Shown: positions 43,578 to 51,899 of the stretch, piece after piece
How the letters are laid out: every line of letters starts with the position of its first letter
How positions within the stretch are numbered: the first letter of the stretch is position 1
Assembly: GCF_030929555.1 (NCBI RefSeq)
Contig: NZ_JAVFVT010000030.1
Coordinates: forward strand, 26,018-90,017
Source of the DNA: Paenibacillus sp. LHD-117
GTDB lineage: Bacteria > Bacillota > Bacilli > Paenibacillales > Paenibacillaceae
Direction: 5' to 3'
DNA length: 64,000 bases
Notes under the pieces: model-generated
What the model was told of the DNA's origin: nothing
Database searches by the model: none
The model's input: the letters and a program-made list of their open reading frames with translations, nothing else
Made by a program: the position numbers and the translations under genes

Positions 43578-45136
43578 GAACCGTATCATAAGTGAGTATA
43601 ACGTTTTTGTCTTGATTCTCAGCAGCATGCTGATTGGGCACTTCAAACTTGAACTCGATGCTCTTTAGAGTCTTGTCAGGGTTGAGATTGATGCGCTCAA
43701 TCAGCGATTCCAGAAGCTGCTTTTTAAACTGTACGTCAGCGTTCTCCATGAGTGTATCGAAATGTTCCATTACAAAGTGGACTTCGTTAGCATCATAGGA
43801 TGTATTGAGCGCTTTAACCAATTCAAGTTCCATATCCTGCTTCTTAGAGTTTAGCTCAGTAAGGCTGAATTCAAGAAGTGACTTAAAATCTTTGTAGTCA
43901 CCGTAGATGATCTTCTCCGCAAGGAATTCTTGCTTGATTTCAGTAAGTCGTTTTGTGAGTTTATTAATTTCTTTTTCTGTTTCTTGAAGTTGTTTATGAA
44001 TTAAGCCAGTATCTATCTTATTATTTGAGTTGATTTCAGATACGATATCTTCAAGGATTTGTTTATTCGAAATCACATTTTTAATGTGACTGAGGACATT
44101 TTGCTCTAAGTACTTTGCTCTTACGTTATTTGATTTACATTCTCTTGTGGTAGCAAATTTGCTACACCTGTAATAGCCACCATGTTTACTTTCGAGTTTA
44201 CGCTGTCCAGCATTTATAAAATTCATCCGGCTATCACACTCTGGACATCTTAGTAAACCAGAAAGCAAATGGGGATTAGATGGCATTCTAGGAGTTTGTC
44301 TGCGATTTGCTCTGTAATAATTTGAGCCTTTTCAAATGTATCTTCATCAATAATGGCACTTTCAAAGTGGATACCTTTTACCAGGATAAAATTTTCCTCT
44401 TTTTTTCGTTTTTCTTTATTGTCATAGTTTGAAGTTCTGCCATAGCGGATATATCTTTTGTAAACCGGATTATCAAGTATATTTTTAATTGCAATAGGGT
44501 TAAATGATTTGCCTTTCTTTGTCTTAAGATTTAGCTGATTCAGTTTGTCCCTAATTTGAACGCAACCTTTACCATCGACATACATCTCAAAGATCATTTT
44601 AATAATTTTAGCTTATTCTTCGTTTATGACTAGGCCCTTATTGATAATGTCATAGCCAAGTACAATGCCACCTGTCCATTTTCCTGACCTGGCAACTTGC
44701 GACATCCTAACTTTACGTTATCAATGATTGTATTTCTCTCAAACTCAGCAATACTTCCTAGCACTTGCAGGGTTAATTTGCCAAGAGCGGAACTGGTATC
44801 GAATTTTTCACTCTCACTGTAGAAATTAACCCTATTTTGTTCGAAATGGTCAACGAGTACCAATAAATCCTTTAGACTTCTTGAAAGCCTAGATATTTTC
44901 CAAACTACAACCACGTCGAATCTACCTTTAGAGCAGTCTTTGAGTAAACGTTGTAACTCAGGACGATCAGTGTTTTTGCCACTCTTACCATCATCAATAT
45001 ATTTCTCAGCTACGTCATAGTCATTCCTATAGCAATATTTCCTAAGTGTTTCTTCTTGAGCGTCTAAACTGTAGCCTTCTTTTGCTTGCTCCTCTGTGCT
45101 CACTCGAATATACAATGCGGCTCTAATTTTCTTCAT
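43578..45136 (-). pseudogene. Large serine recombinase, inactivated by two frameshifts and a stop
   Basis: The N-terminal resolvase domain starts at 45136 with the nucleophile S13 (LYIRVSTEEQAKEGYSLDAQ) and reads to DNVKLG near 44700. One missing base there shifts the frame. The continuation MSQVARSGKWTGGIVLGYDI ends in NEE-stop at ~44612; the protein goes on AKIIKMIFEMYVDGKG. A second missing A in DKTPRM near 44290 shifts the frame again into RMPSNPHLLSGLLRCPECDSRM, a zinc-ribbon and coiled-coil region that runs to ILTYDTVL at ~43580. So a ~500-residue integrase is broken in three places and the island is probably no longer self-mobile. Confidence 0.82.
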
Positions 45137-45164
45137 TTATAATCTCTCCCTAAAAAGCTACCGA

Positions 45165-45553
45165 GCATCTGTAACGTAAGCATTCCTTGTGGAGTTGAAG
45201 TATCAAAATTTTCAGACACGCTAATAAAAGATATGTTGTGTGGCTGTAGATCATCTTCAATCATTACAGCAGATTCTTCAAATGACGATGTATTCTGTCT
45301 GATTTGAATACGATAATCGCATCAATCTGATTATTTTTATCTTGAGCAAACTCAAGCATTTTTGCATATTCGATTCTTTCATCAATCTTAGAGCCAGACT
45401 TAGCTTCATCGACAAAAATTCCTTTCAAATTCCAATTCTGACTGGTACAATATGCCTGTATTCTTTATTCTGTTCTGCGATTGATGTATTATCTTTCTGT
45501 GAATCAGAGCTGATACGAACATAGCCAATCACAGATTTGATTACTTGTTTCAT
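45165..45553 (-). pseudogene. Second serine recombinase fragment, resolvase domain only
   Basis: From the ATG at 45553 (AGGAGG site) the minus strand reads KQVIKSVIGYVRISSDSQKDNTSIAEQN and then breaks. Other frames give FVDEAKSGSKIDERIEYAKMLEF, IDAIIVFKSD and FDTSTPQGMLTLQMLG, which are consecutive parts of a resolvase domain. The C-terminal recombinase and zinc-ribbon parts are absent. Its end runs into the start of the recombinase at 45136. At least three frameshifts are needed to join the pieces. Confidence 0.7.
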
Positions 45554-45663
45554 GCGCTAACCTCCTGTAAGTAAAATCCAAACAAAACCATATGGAGATT
45601 GTATTTAGCAGGAAATTTTTGTACACATAAACTAGCATTTGAATTTGGTCGACAGGAGACTTT

Positions 45664-46404
45664 ATGATAACTGAATTTCTTAAAATTATTAAAGAAAATT
45701 TACAGAAAATCACTGCCGAAGATATTATAATTGTTTTCTCTTTACTTGTCATTGGCATTTATTTTATTATCAAATATACCAGACAGTTATATAAAGATAG
45801 ACTTGATTCTAAAGATGATTTAGTCAAAATTAAGAGTGATACAATTTCAGCAGTAAAGGAGCACGCCTCGACAGAAATGTCCATCTTTCAACAAAAATAC
45901 GATGGATTAAGAGCGGAAATTGAGGTGTTGAAAAATAAAGCTGAATCTGAAATAGCTGAACACAATAAGCTGAAAATAGATTTAGAAAAAGAACATAGCA
46001 AAAATAAAGAGTTATCGGTAAAAATGAAGGATATTAAAGAAATTTTTTCTAATTTATCCCTTCTCAATGAGGCTTTTTTAGCTGTAAAAGATATCGAGAA
46101 GTATCAAATACTTCAAAAATTTAGTTTAATGCGACAAGCTTTTTCGCTTCTTCGAATGGGACATTTATTACGTAATATCTTAGATGGAGCGATACGAGAT
46201 AAGGGCTTAAACGAAGAACATATAAGTATCGCTAAACGTTTCATTAACAACATCGAAATAGAGATTGACAAATTATTTGAATTAGGCGAAATGCTAGATG
46301 ACTCTGATCGTCAAGATATCGGTTCAATAGAAATTGATTCATTAGAATTGTTTGATGAAGCATACGAGTTTTATGAAAGCCTTAATTTGAATACTTCTGC
46401 ATAA
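45664..46404 (+). CDS. Membrane-anchored coiled-coil protein of unknown function
   Basis: A 246-residue protein. A short N-terminal helix is followed by one membrane segment at ~20-38 (DIIIVFSLLVIGIYFII), a long charged coiled coil at ~45-125, and a helical C-terminal part (FSLMRQAFSLLRMGHLLRNIL). AGGAG stands six bases before the ATG. It is followed 41 bases later by a HEPN-like gene, as the membrane protein at 48849 is followed by its own HEPN gene. It probably tethers or senses at the membrane for that partner. No known family. Confidence 0.75.
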   Translation: MITEFLKIIKENLQKITAEDIIIVFSLLVIGIYFIIKYTRQLYKDRLDSKDDLVKIKSDTISAVKEHASTEMSIFQQKYDGLRAEIEVLKNKAESEIAEHNKLKIDLEKEHSKNKELSVKMKDIKEIFSNLSLLNEAFLAVKDIEKYQILQKFSLMRQAFSLLRMGHLLRNILDGAIRDKGLNEEHISIAKRFINNIEIEIDKLFELGEMLDDSDRQDIGSIEIDSLELFDEAYEFYESLNLNTSA

Positions 46405-46445
46405 TCAAATAAGGATGAAGGTTAATAATTCAAATAATCGAATGG

Positions 46446-47477
46446 ATGAGAGGATATCGGAAATATATGAGGGATTCAAAAGAGTATCAAATGAGTGAAA
46501 AAGCTTTTATTGATATATGGGAAACTTATTCAAAGCAAAGCCAAATAACTGGTAGCAAGCAGTGTACGGAATTCATTGAAAAGCTATTTTCTGTTACAGA
46601 AGGCCTATTTATTGTCGATCATTTTTCTAACACAAATTATGACAATATTATTGGAGTGGAGTATAAAGAGCCATTTACATTCTTGCATTGGGTTGATTTT
46701 GAGAAAAATAAACCTCCGAGAGGTTTTGAAGAAATGATGGCCTTTGCATACGGGAATAACACCTATATTTATTCTCTTTGCCAGATACAAAAGATAAAAC
46801 TGTTGGACATAGGTGGCCACTTATTTGTGCTGGTAATGCCGACCATTACAAAAGTAAAAGAAGTAAAGAAAATACTTGATATAGAGAATCTTCAGAGAAA
46901 AGACTTGTATATCGGAGAAAACAAAGAGGATTTGTATACCGAGATAAGATTTAGGAGAGATGATGGCAAAATACATCAGTGCATTTTGCATGATTTACCT
47001 TTCTATAGCTTCCTTCTACAGCCAAAAGAGAAAAATATACATGTTGGTTTCTCGAAATTCCTGTTGATGGAAGAAACATTAATAGAAGCACTCATTAGAA
47101 TCGAAAAGATAAAAATTAGATTGGATAACATGGATCAATCTGATTTAGATTATGATGAATTAAATGGCTGCGGAAATAGTCTCAGAATAATACTTGAATA
47201 TGTTTTAAAGTATTATTGTATTTTTCATGGGTACTCTTTACCAACAGATCATTACTCGAATAATAAGTTAGGCAATCTTAAGAAACATATAAGCAGTAAA
47301 GGTGATGAGTTAGGTGAACTCTTACCACAAGGAATCATAAATACTGCTAATGAGTTTTCACACGATACAGGATTCTTAGGTGAATTACAAGAAGCGATTA
47401 ATCTTCAGGCATCAGTACAACTACTTACTGAATATATCTACAATAAAATCAAAGAGTCGTTCAGTACATATAATTAG
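46446..47477 (+). CDS. Unknown protein with HEPN-like C-terminal helical domain
   Basis: A 343-residue soluble protein. Residues ~1-220 are mixed alpha/beta and unrecognised. Residues ~225-340 are all-helical and look HEPN-like: LRIILEYVLKYYCIFHGYSL, then LLPQGIINTANEFSHDTGF, the latter resembling the catalytic-helix region of HEPN/DUF4145 proteins. The Arg of a canonical R-x4-6-H is not seen, so it may bind rather than cut RNA. ATGs at 46467 and 46491 are possible later starts; the ribosome site is weak. Likely co-transcribed with the coiled-coil membrane protein before it. Confidence 0.68.
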   Translation: MRGYRKYMRDSKEYQMSEKAFIDIWETYSKQSQITGSKQCTEFIEKLFSVTEGLFIVDHFSNTNYDNIIGVEYKEPFTFLHWVDFEKNKPPRGFEEMMAFAYGNNTYIYSLCQIQKIKLLDIGGHLFVLVMPTITKVKEVKKILDIENLQRKDLYIGENKEDLYTEIRFRRDDGKIHQCILHDLPFYSFLLQPKEKNIHVGFSKFLLMEETLIEALIRIEKIKIRLDNMDQSDLDYDELNGCGNSLRIILEYVLKYYCIFHGYSLPTDHYSNNKLGNLKKHISSKGDELGELLPQGIINTANEFSHDTGFLGELQEAINLQASVQLLTEYIYNKIKESFSTYN

Positions 47478-47665
47478 AATTAGGTTGCCATTTTGTCTTG
47501 GGCATCATTAATCATATTCTTCGCGGCTCATATCTTAAGCATAATTTTAAGTATATTCAACGATTTGATTTTCGTTTCATTTCAATGCCATCCTTGAAAA
47601 GCTTCAGATCAGGAATAGCAACCCCTATACAAACTCCTTTGTAGTAAAAAAGGAGTTGTTAATCA

Positions 47666-47767
47666 ATGAACAATACAAACCGTCAAACATTCATTAAATT
47701 AGCCGCCGAGATCATCAAAGATGCACTAGCCAAGAAAGAAACCGAGACTAAACCAGAAACAAAGTAA
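47666..47767 (+). CDS. 33-residue small protein of the island
   Basis: An ATG ten bases after AAGGAG opens a 33-codon frame (starts NNTNRQTFIKLAAEIIKDALAKKE). A single amphipathic helix with a Lys/Glu-rich tail is expected. A perfect-looking terminator (47766-47790, AAAGGGAGC/GCCCCCTTT) begins at its stop codon. Ribosome site, codon frame and terminator together make it a plausible real gene; function unknown. Confidence 0.5.
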   Translation: MNNTNRQTFIKLAAEIIKDALAKKETETKPETK

Positions 47768-47790
47768 AGGGAGCAGTAAGCCCCCTTTTT
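47766..47790 (+). terminator. Terminator after the 33-residue gene
   Basis: AAAGGGAGC (47766-47774) pairs with GCCCCCTTT (47780-47788) with one mismatch and a T-run. Confidence 0.7.
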
Positions 47791-48691
47791 AAAATATATG
47801 TGAACAGTAAATCTCACCTTTCAAAGCTGCTTGGGTAAGAGCATGATCCATTAACTCTTTAAATGTATAAATACCGGATAAAACATTCATAAGATGTCCA
47901 CCATCAAAGAGAAGAACTTTTATTTCTCTTCCTTTCGGCAATGCAGCAAGAACTTCTTTTGAGTATCCGTTCATTGAAATAAAAATACCTCTTGCATCCA
48001 TTTTACCTTCAATTTTAAAATACAAACTAGCAATTTGTGCTTGGTCAACTTTCTTTTCAGTCCATTTCAGTTCAACCAGGTAATAGTGGCCCTCATGCTT
48101 TATAGCCCCGTCAATTTGTTCAGCTTCGTTCTTAAATGATTTTTCAACATATACACCGCTTATTATCATAAGTTCGGAGAAAAGCTTTTCAAGCTCATAA
48201 CCCCGTTTTTGATTTTCCAATTGCAATACTTCATTGAACCTACTTTGTAATTTATTGATTTTGTCTAAATATAAATCAGGCTTTTTTGATTCTATCTTAA
48301 GTTTGGTGAGCTTATTTTGTTCTCGCTCCTTAATTTGTTTATTTAGAATTTCCTTCAACTTTAGAGCGCTTGTTTCAGCAATCTCTATCCGATGTTTTTT
48401 ATCATGTGGCACAAAATTTTTATGTTCAATTAAAAATCGTACAAAATTACGAGATACTTCTAATCTTTTGTTATAGTCAGCACTCCGAAGTTCTTCATAT
48501 AAAAAGTCCATATACTCTCTTTTGGTTGGCTTTAATCCTGCACTATTCATCCGTGCAAAGATAGAGTTACTTAAGTTGATGCTCACCCCTGCTCTTAGCC
48601 AAGCCTTTTTTAGGTCATTTACATACCAGTAAAGATTTGAAATACCCATCTTTATTTGAACTTCAATTTCTTCAGTAAACACATCAAACAT
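47789..48691 (-). CDS. Mrr-like PD-(D/E)XK restriction-endonuclease-fold protein
   Basis: A 300-residue protein. Residues 1-150 are helical and unassigned. Residues ~155-285 have a PD-(D/E)XK core: E166 in GYELEKLF, D194 in EQIDGAI and E207-L-K209 in YYLVELKW, then AQIASLYFKIEG and GIFISMNGYSKE as in Mrr-type domains. All expected metal-binding residues are present, so nuclease activity is likely, against foreign or modified DNA. GGTGG precedes the ATG. It is divergent from the 48849 gene, and the perfect CTGTTATAA/TTATAACAG inverted repeat between them suggests controlled expression. Confidence 0.8.
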   Translation of the reverse strand: MFDVFTEEIEVQIKMGISNLYWYVNDLKKAWLRAGVSINLSNSIFARMNSAGLKPTKREYMDFLYEELRSADYNKRLEVSRNFVRFLIEHKNFVPHDKKHRIEIAETSALKLKEILNKQIKEREQNKLTKLKIESKKPDLYLDKINKLQSRFNEVLQLENQKRGYELEKLFSELMIISGVYVEKSFKNEAEQIDGAIKHEGHYYLVELKWTEKKVDQAQIASLYFKIEGKMDARGIFISMNGYSKEVLAALPKGREIKVLLFDGGHLMNVLSGIYTFKELMDHALTQAALKGEIYCSHIF

Positions 48692-48712
48692 AAACCAACC
48701 ACCTTTAATGTT

Positions 48713-48755
48713 CTGTTATAAATAAGTATAGCATAGTAAAAATTGCTTATAACAG
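48713..48755. promoter_or_regulatory. Inverted repeat between nuclease and membrane/HEPN operon
   Basis: CTGTTATAA (48713-48721) and TTATAACAG (48747-48755) are perfect 9-bp inverted arms 25 bases apart in the divergent intergenic region. They could be an operator or a pair of half sites. Confidence 0.45.
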
Positions 48756-48848
48756 TAGAGTATCTCTATTGGGGATAAGTTTCATCTTGGAACGAAAACT
48801 ACTTCAAATCGTATAAAAATATGTAGTTCAGGAAATAGGAGGGATTTG

Positions 48849-49691
48849 ATGAATTACATAATTGATTTAATAAAGACTATTTTTCCTGATACGCAAACTG
48901 CCATATTTTTTATTATTTTAACTTTGATTACACTGTGGTTATATAAACAATTACAAACACGAATCAGTGAGAATGAAAAAAACACCATTGTGAAAACTGA
49001 CAAGGCAGTTGAGGTTTATGCAGAGTTGGATTCTGAAATAAGAAGATTTTTAAAGAATAAGTCAGATGACATATCATCATTAGATGCCAAACTCATTAAA
49101 TCCAGTCCGCATTTACCAACCGCTATCTTGGTCGATTTCCAAGAATGGGTTGACAAATTTGAAGAAGACACCAATATTGAACAGTTAACAAAATTACAAA
49201 GAGAAATTAGAGAGGAGATAAGAAGGTTAAAACATAGCCAAGTAGATTCAATTACTTATAAAAGCAATAGAGGTCTTACAGAATTTATCAGGGTATATTA
49301 TAAGACGAAATTATCCTCAATCGTAGAGCCGATTTTTCATACTGGCGTAGGTATCTTTATCTTAATGATAATGTTACTAATTGCTTCCGTGTTTGCAACA
49401 GCACAAGAAATTACTGATAAAGTTTTACTCATATCGTTGTTCGCCGCGATGATAGTATCAATTCTCATACTTGATATTATAGTGATCGAAATTATAGCAA
49501 AAGGTAGATTTGTACACACAATAAAAAATTGGCTTATATTCGTGGCTTTTATTATTTTGAGTATTATTTTGGTTTTTGTTGGTCCGTGGTTTAGAGGAAT
49601 CTTATTGATTGTTATAACGTTTGCATATGCATTTTATGCATCAACATTTAGTATCAAGAATCTAGGGAAAAACAAAAAAAGTACAGAATAG
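48849..49691 (+). CDS. Membrane protein paired with a HEPN protein
   Basis: A 280-residue membrane protein. One N-terminal helix lies at ~16-35. A charged, mostly helical cytosolic domain spans ~40-155 (DSEIRRFLKNKSDD, VDFQEWVDKFEED). Four tightly spaced helices at ~165-262 and a short basic tail complete it. AGGAGG precedes the ATG, and TTG at 48846 is not preferred. The HEPN gene starts nine bases after its stop. The layout resembles membrane effectors or sensors of abortive-infection systems, but no family was recognised. Confidence 0.75.
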   Translation: MNYIIDLIKTIFPDTQTAIFFIILTLITLWLYKQLQTRISENEKNTIVKTDKAVEVYAELDSEIRRFLKNKSDDISSLDAKLIKSSPHLPTAILVDFQEWVDKFEEDTNIEQLTKLQREIREEIRRLKHSQVDSITYKSNRGLTEFIRVYYKTKLSSIVEPIFHTGVGIFILMIMLLIASVFATAQEITDKVLLISLFAAMIVSILILDIIVIEIIAKGRFVHTIKNWLIFVAFIILSIILVFVGPWFRGILLIVITFAYAFYASTFSIKNLGKNKKSTE

Positions 49692-49700
49692 AGGTGGAAA

Positions 49701-50984
49701 ATGAAAAGGAAAAAGTCTAAGAAACCATTAAAAAAACGTATTCGTGATATTGCAAGTATGAAAGAATTATCTGAAACAACAATTGGAATGAAGAATTTTA
49801 AACGAGCTATGCCTGTTTTAAATCCTTTTCTGAAAGTAGCAGGTGTTGATATTAGTAAAATTCAGGATGCGTTAGGTCAGATAGATGATTTGGCAAAACA
49901 GACTGAGGAGCTAGTGGGCATGCCAGATCGATTTAATGATTTACTGTCCGAACATGGTTGGATTATGTATAAAATGATGGATTTCACAATTGCAAAAAAA
50001 GCAGTAGTGAAGGCTGAATCAGGTGATATTCAAGGAGCGGAACAAGAATTAATAGATTATTATAGAGTAGAAACAGTTCGTAGACAGCTAGGTGTATTAC
50101 ATTCTATAACAGCATTCAGGCCTAGGGTGGATTTGGCTAAAAAGGCTCTAGAGGATTATGAGGCAAACCGTTTTCATGCTTGCGTTCCTGTTGTATTAGC
50201 TCTTACAGATGGATTAGTAAACGATCTTCATAAAGATAATAAAGGATTGTCTGCCGGATCAACGGAGCTCGAAGCTTGGGATTCTATCGCTGCCCATACA
50301 CAGGGGCTTGGGAAACTTGTGAAAATTCTGCGGAAAGGTCGTTATAAAACAACGACAGAACAAATCAGTCTCCCTTACCGAAACGGCATTTTGCACGGGA
50401 CTGATTTAGGATACGATAATATAACTGTTGCAGCAAAAACTTGGGCAACACTATTTGCTGTTGGTGAGTGGGCAAGCAAAGTTGAAAGAGGAGAGGTTAA
50501 TAGTCCCGAAGAAAAGCCGAAAGAGACCTTTCAAGATTTATTGATTCAGATTCAAGAAAATGAACAGGCAAAGAAAGAAATACAGGAATGGAAGCCACGT
50601 GAATCAATATCTACCGATACTGAAGCATTTACAGTAGGTTCGCCAGAATATTTGTTAAAAGAGTTTTTATCTTGTTGGTTTCGAAAAAATTATGGAGGAA
50701 TGACTAAAATTCTTCCATCAAAAATTTACACTGCTAAAGAAGCACCGGCTCGAATTAGGGAATATTATGCGGATAAGTTACTTAAATCATTTGAATTTGT
50801 TTCCATTATTGACGTGGCTCTTGCCAATACGACTATTGAAGTCAGGATGCAATTGGATGAGTATGGAAGAACGAATGAAAAGTTGCATAAGTTTATTATG
50901 ATAAATGAGGATGACCAATGCAATCCAGTAGGTAGAACTAAAGCAGCGTCGAGGTGGATAAGCTACACTTGGCGTGTATATTAA
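49701..50984 (+). CDS. HEPN-domain putative ribonuclease, island effector candidate
   Basis: A 427-residue soluble protein. After a basic N-terminus and a helical region, residues ~145-260 form a HEPN-like bundle: ALEDYEANRFHACVPVVLALTDGLVNDL and then YRNGILHGTDLG. The motif R227-N228-x3-H232 is the canonical HEPN RNase active site (R, polar residue, x3-6, His). A C-terminal ~110-residue domain (GSPEYLLKEFLSCWFRKNYGGM) looks NTF2/SnoaL-like in pattern and may bind a ligand. It sits nine bases behind a membrane protein gene. RNA cleavage upon a membrane or phage signal is a reasonable but unproven role. GAGGTGG precedes the ATG. Confidence 0.78.
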   Translation: MKRKKSKKPLKKRIRDIASMKELSETTIGMKNFKRAMPVLNPFLKVAGVDISKIQDALGQIDDLAKQTEELVGMPDRFNDLLSEHGWIMYKMMDFTIAKKAVVKAESGDIQGAEQELIDYYRVETVRRQLGVLHSITAFRPRVDLAKKALEDYEANRFHACVPVVLALTDGLVNDLHKDNKGLSAGSTELEAWDSIAAHTQGLGKLVKILRKGRYKTTTEQISLPYRNGILHGTDLGYDNITVAAKTWATLFAVGEWASKVERGEVNSPEEKPKETFQDLLIQIQENEQAKKEIQEWKPRESISTDTEAFTVGSPEYLLKEFLSCWFRKNYGGMTKILPSKIYTAKEAPARIREYYADKLLKSFEFVSIIDVALANTTIEVRMQLDEYGRTNEKLHKFIMINEDDQCNPVGRTKAASRWISYTWRVY

Positions 50985-51025
50985 TAGTGAAAACGAAAAT
51001 ATCAAGTTAATCTTAGGCAAAATAA

Positions 51026-51070
51026 AGCCATAAGATCAGGTTTTTCTTAACCTGCTTATGGCTCTTTTTA
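51026..51070 (+). terminator. Terminator closing the membrane/HEPN operon
   Basis: AGCCATAAG and CAGGT (51026-51041) pair with ACCTG and CTTATGGCT (51050-51063), with small bulges, followed by CTTTTT. Confidence 0.8.
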
Positions 51071-51347
51071 AACAACAAATCGCACTTCAATCTTCTCTAA
51101 AATGTTATACCGAGACGTAATACGGTAAACCCTACCACAAGTAACGACGAATTTTTTTGGTGAAACCCTTCTTTGGTGTAAGGTGGTCGATTTGCAGAGG
51201 GTGCGTCCGGGCGTATAAATCGGAACGCATCCGAAGAATGCTGGTCAAGTAGAGGCACACCTCATTGCAGGCAATGTACGTGATATCAGCAACTCACACA
51301 GGCTGATCTCACCGAGCTCGTGAGAGAAGTCGCTGCCAAGGATTACG
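51071..51347. other. Non-coding stretch at the right edge of the island
   Basis: No convincing gene is seen. The part at 51131-51165 (CTACCACAAGTAACG then a T-run) resembles sequence at 23381-23405 and, loosely, at 43591. The GC content rises again from about 51180. Short runs such as QLTQADLTELVREVAAKDYV on the plus strand hint at a lost gene but are too short to assign. Confidence 0.4.
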
Positions 51348-51791
51348 TTAGAAAACTTCCATCGTTAATATCAGCGCAATAATAAAGAAAATTTGCAATA
51401 ACGTACGTTGCCAAAGCGAGGGAACTGGTCGGCCCCCGATCGACAATTTCATTCTGGCTGCATATACATTGGCAGGAAACATGAAGACGAGAAGACATGT
51501 TAAACCGATTGCTGAAATTAAGGACACCCTTGGCAAGATGATGCCTACGGCTCCGACGATCTCCATGATGCCGGTGACGGTCACCGCCGCGCTCGGGTTA
51601 GGAATCGCCGACGGAACCATAGCGATCAAATCCGTTCGCCGTTTGCCCCAGTGCGCGGACGCCGTTAGCAGGAACATGGCTCCGATCGCATATCTTAGCG
51701 ATTCCTGCCACTCGTCCCAGAGCGGTACCCCGAATAACCCGAGCGCGTTAAAGAGGATGAAAGACGTCACCAGTACATAAAATGGAATCAT
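51348..51791 (-). CDS. DoxX-like membrane protein
   Basis: A 147-residue protein with four membrane helices and the DoxX-like pattern (FLLTASAHWGKRR, MEIVGAVGIILPR). Such proteins are linked to thiol or redox homeostasis at the membrane, without a settled activity. GGAGGTC precedes its ATG. It is divergent from a LysR regulator, which probably controls it; ATTAG-N8-CTAAT at 51807-51824 lies just upstream of its start. Confidence 0.82.
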   Translation of the reverse strand: MIPFYVLVTSFILFNALGLFGVPLWDEWQESLRYAIGAMFLLTASAHWGKRRTDLIAMVPSAIPNPSAAVTVTGIMEIVGAVGIILPRVSLISAIGLTCLLVFMFPANVYAARMKLSIGGRPVPSLWQRTLLQIFFIIALILTMEVF

Positions 51792-51899
51792 TTTAAAGAC
51801 CTCCTAATTAGAATGGATACTAATACGAGGAAGTTCATAAGAAAAAAAGCTGAAATGTTGTTATAATAGTTAGGAAATATATGGAGAGTTGCGTGACTA

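Larger units (their letters stand above)
43578..51165. mobile_element. AT-rich integrated island with recombinase remnants and defence-like genes
   Basis: Base composition drops sharply from the SLH gene to 51.1 kb and recovers afterwards. The island starts with two decayed serine recombinases and contains six intact-looking genes, none of the housekeeping type. Similar sequence lies at both edges: ACCGTATCATAAGT at 43591 and ACCCTACCACAAGT at 51135, followed by T-runs. These could be attachment-site halves. Boundaries are inferred. Confidence 0.5.
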
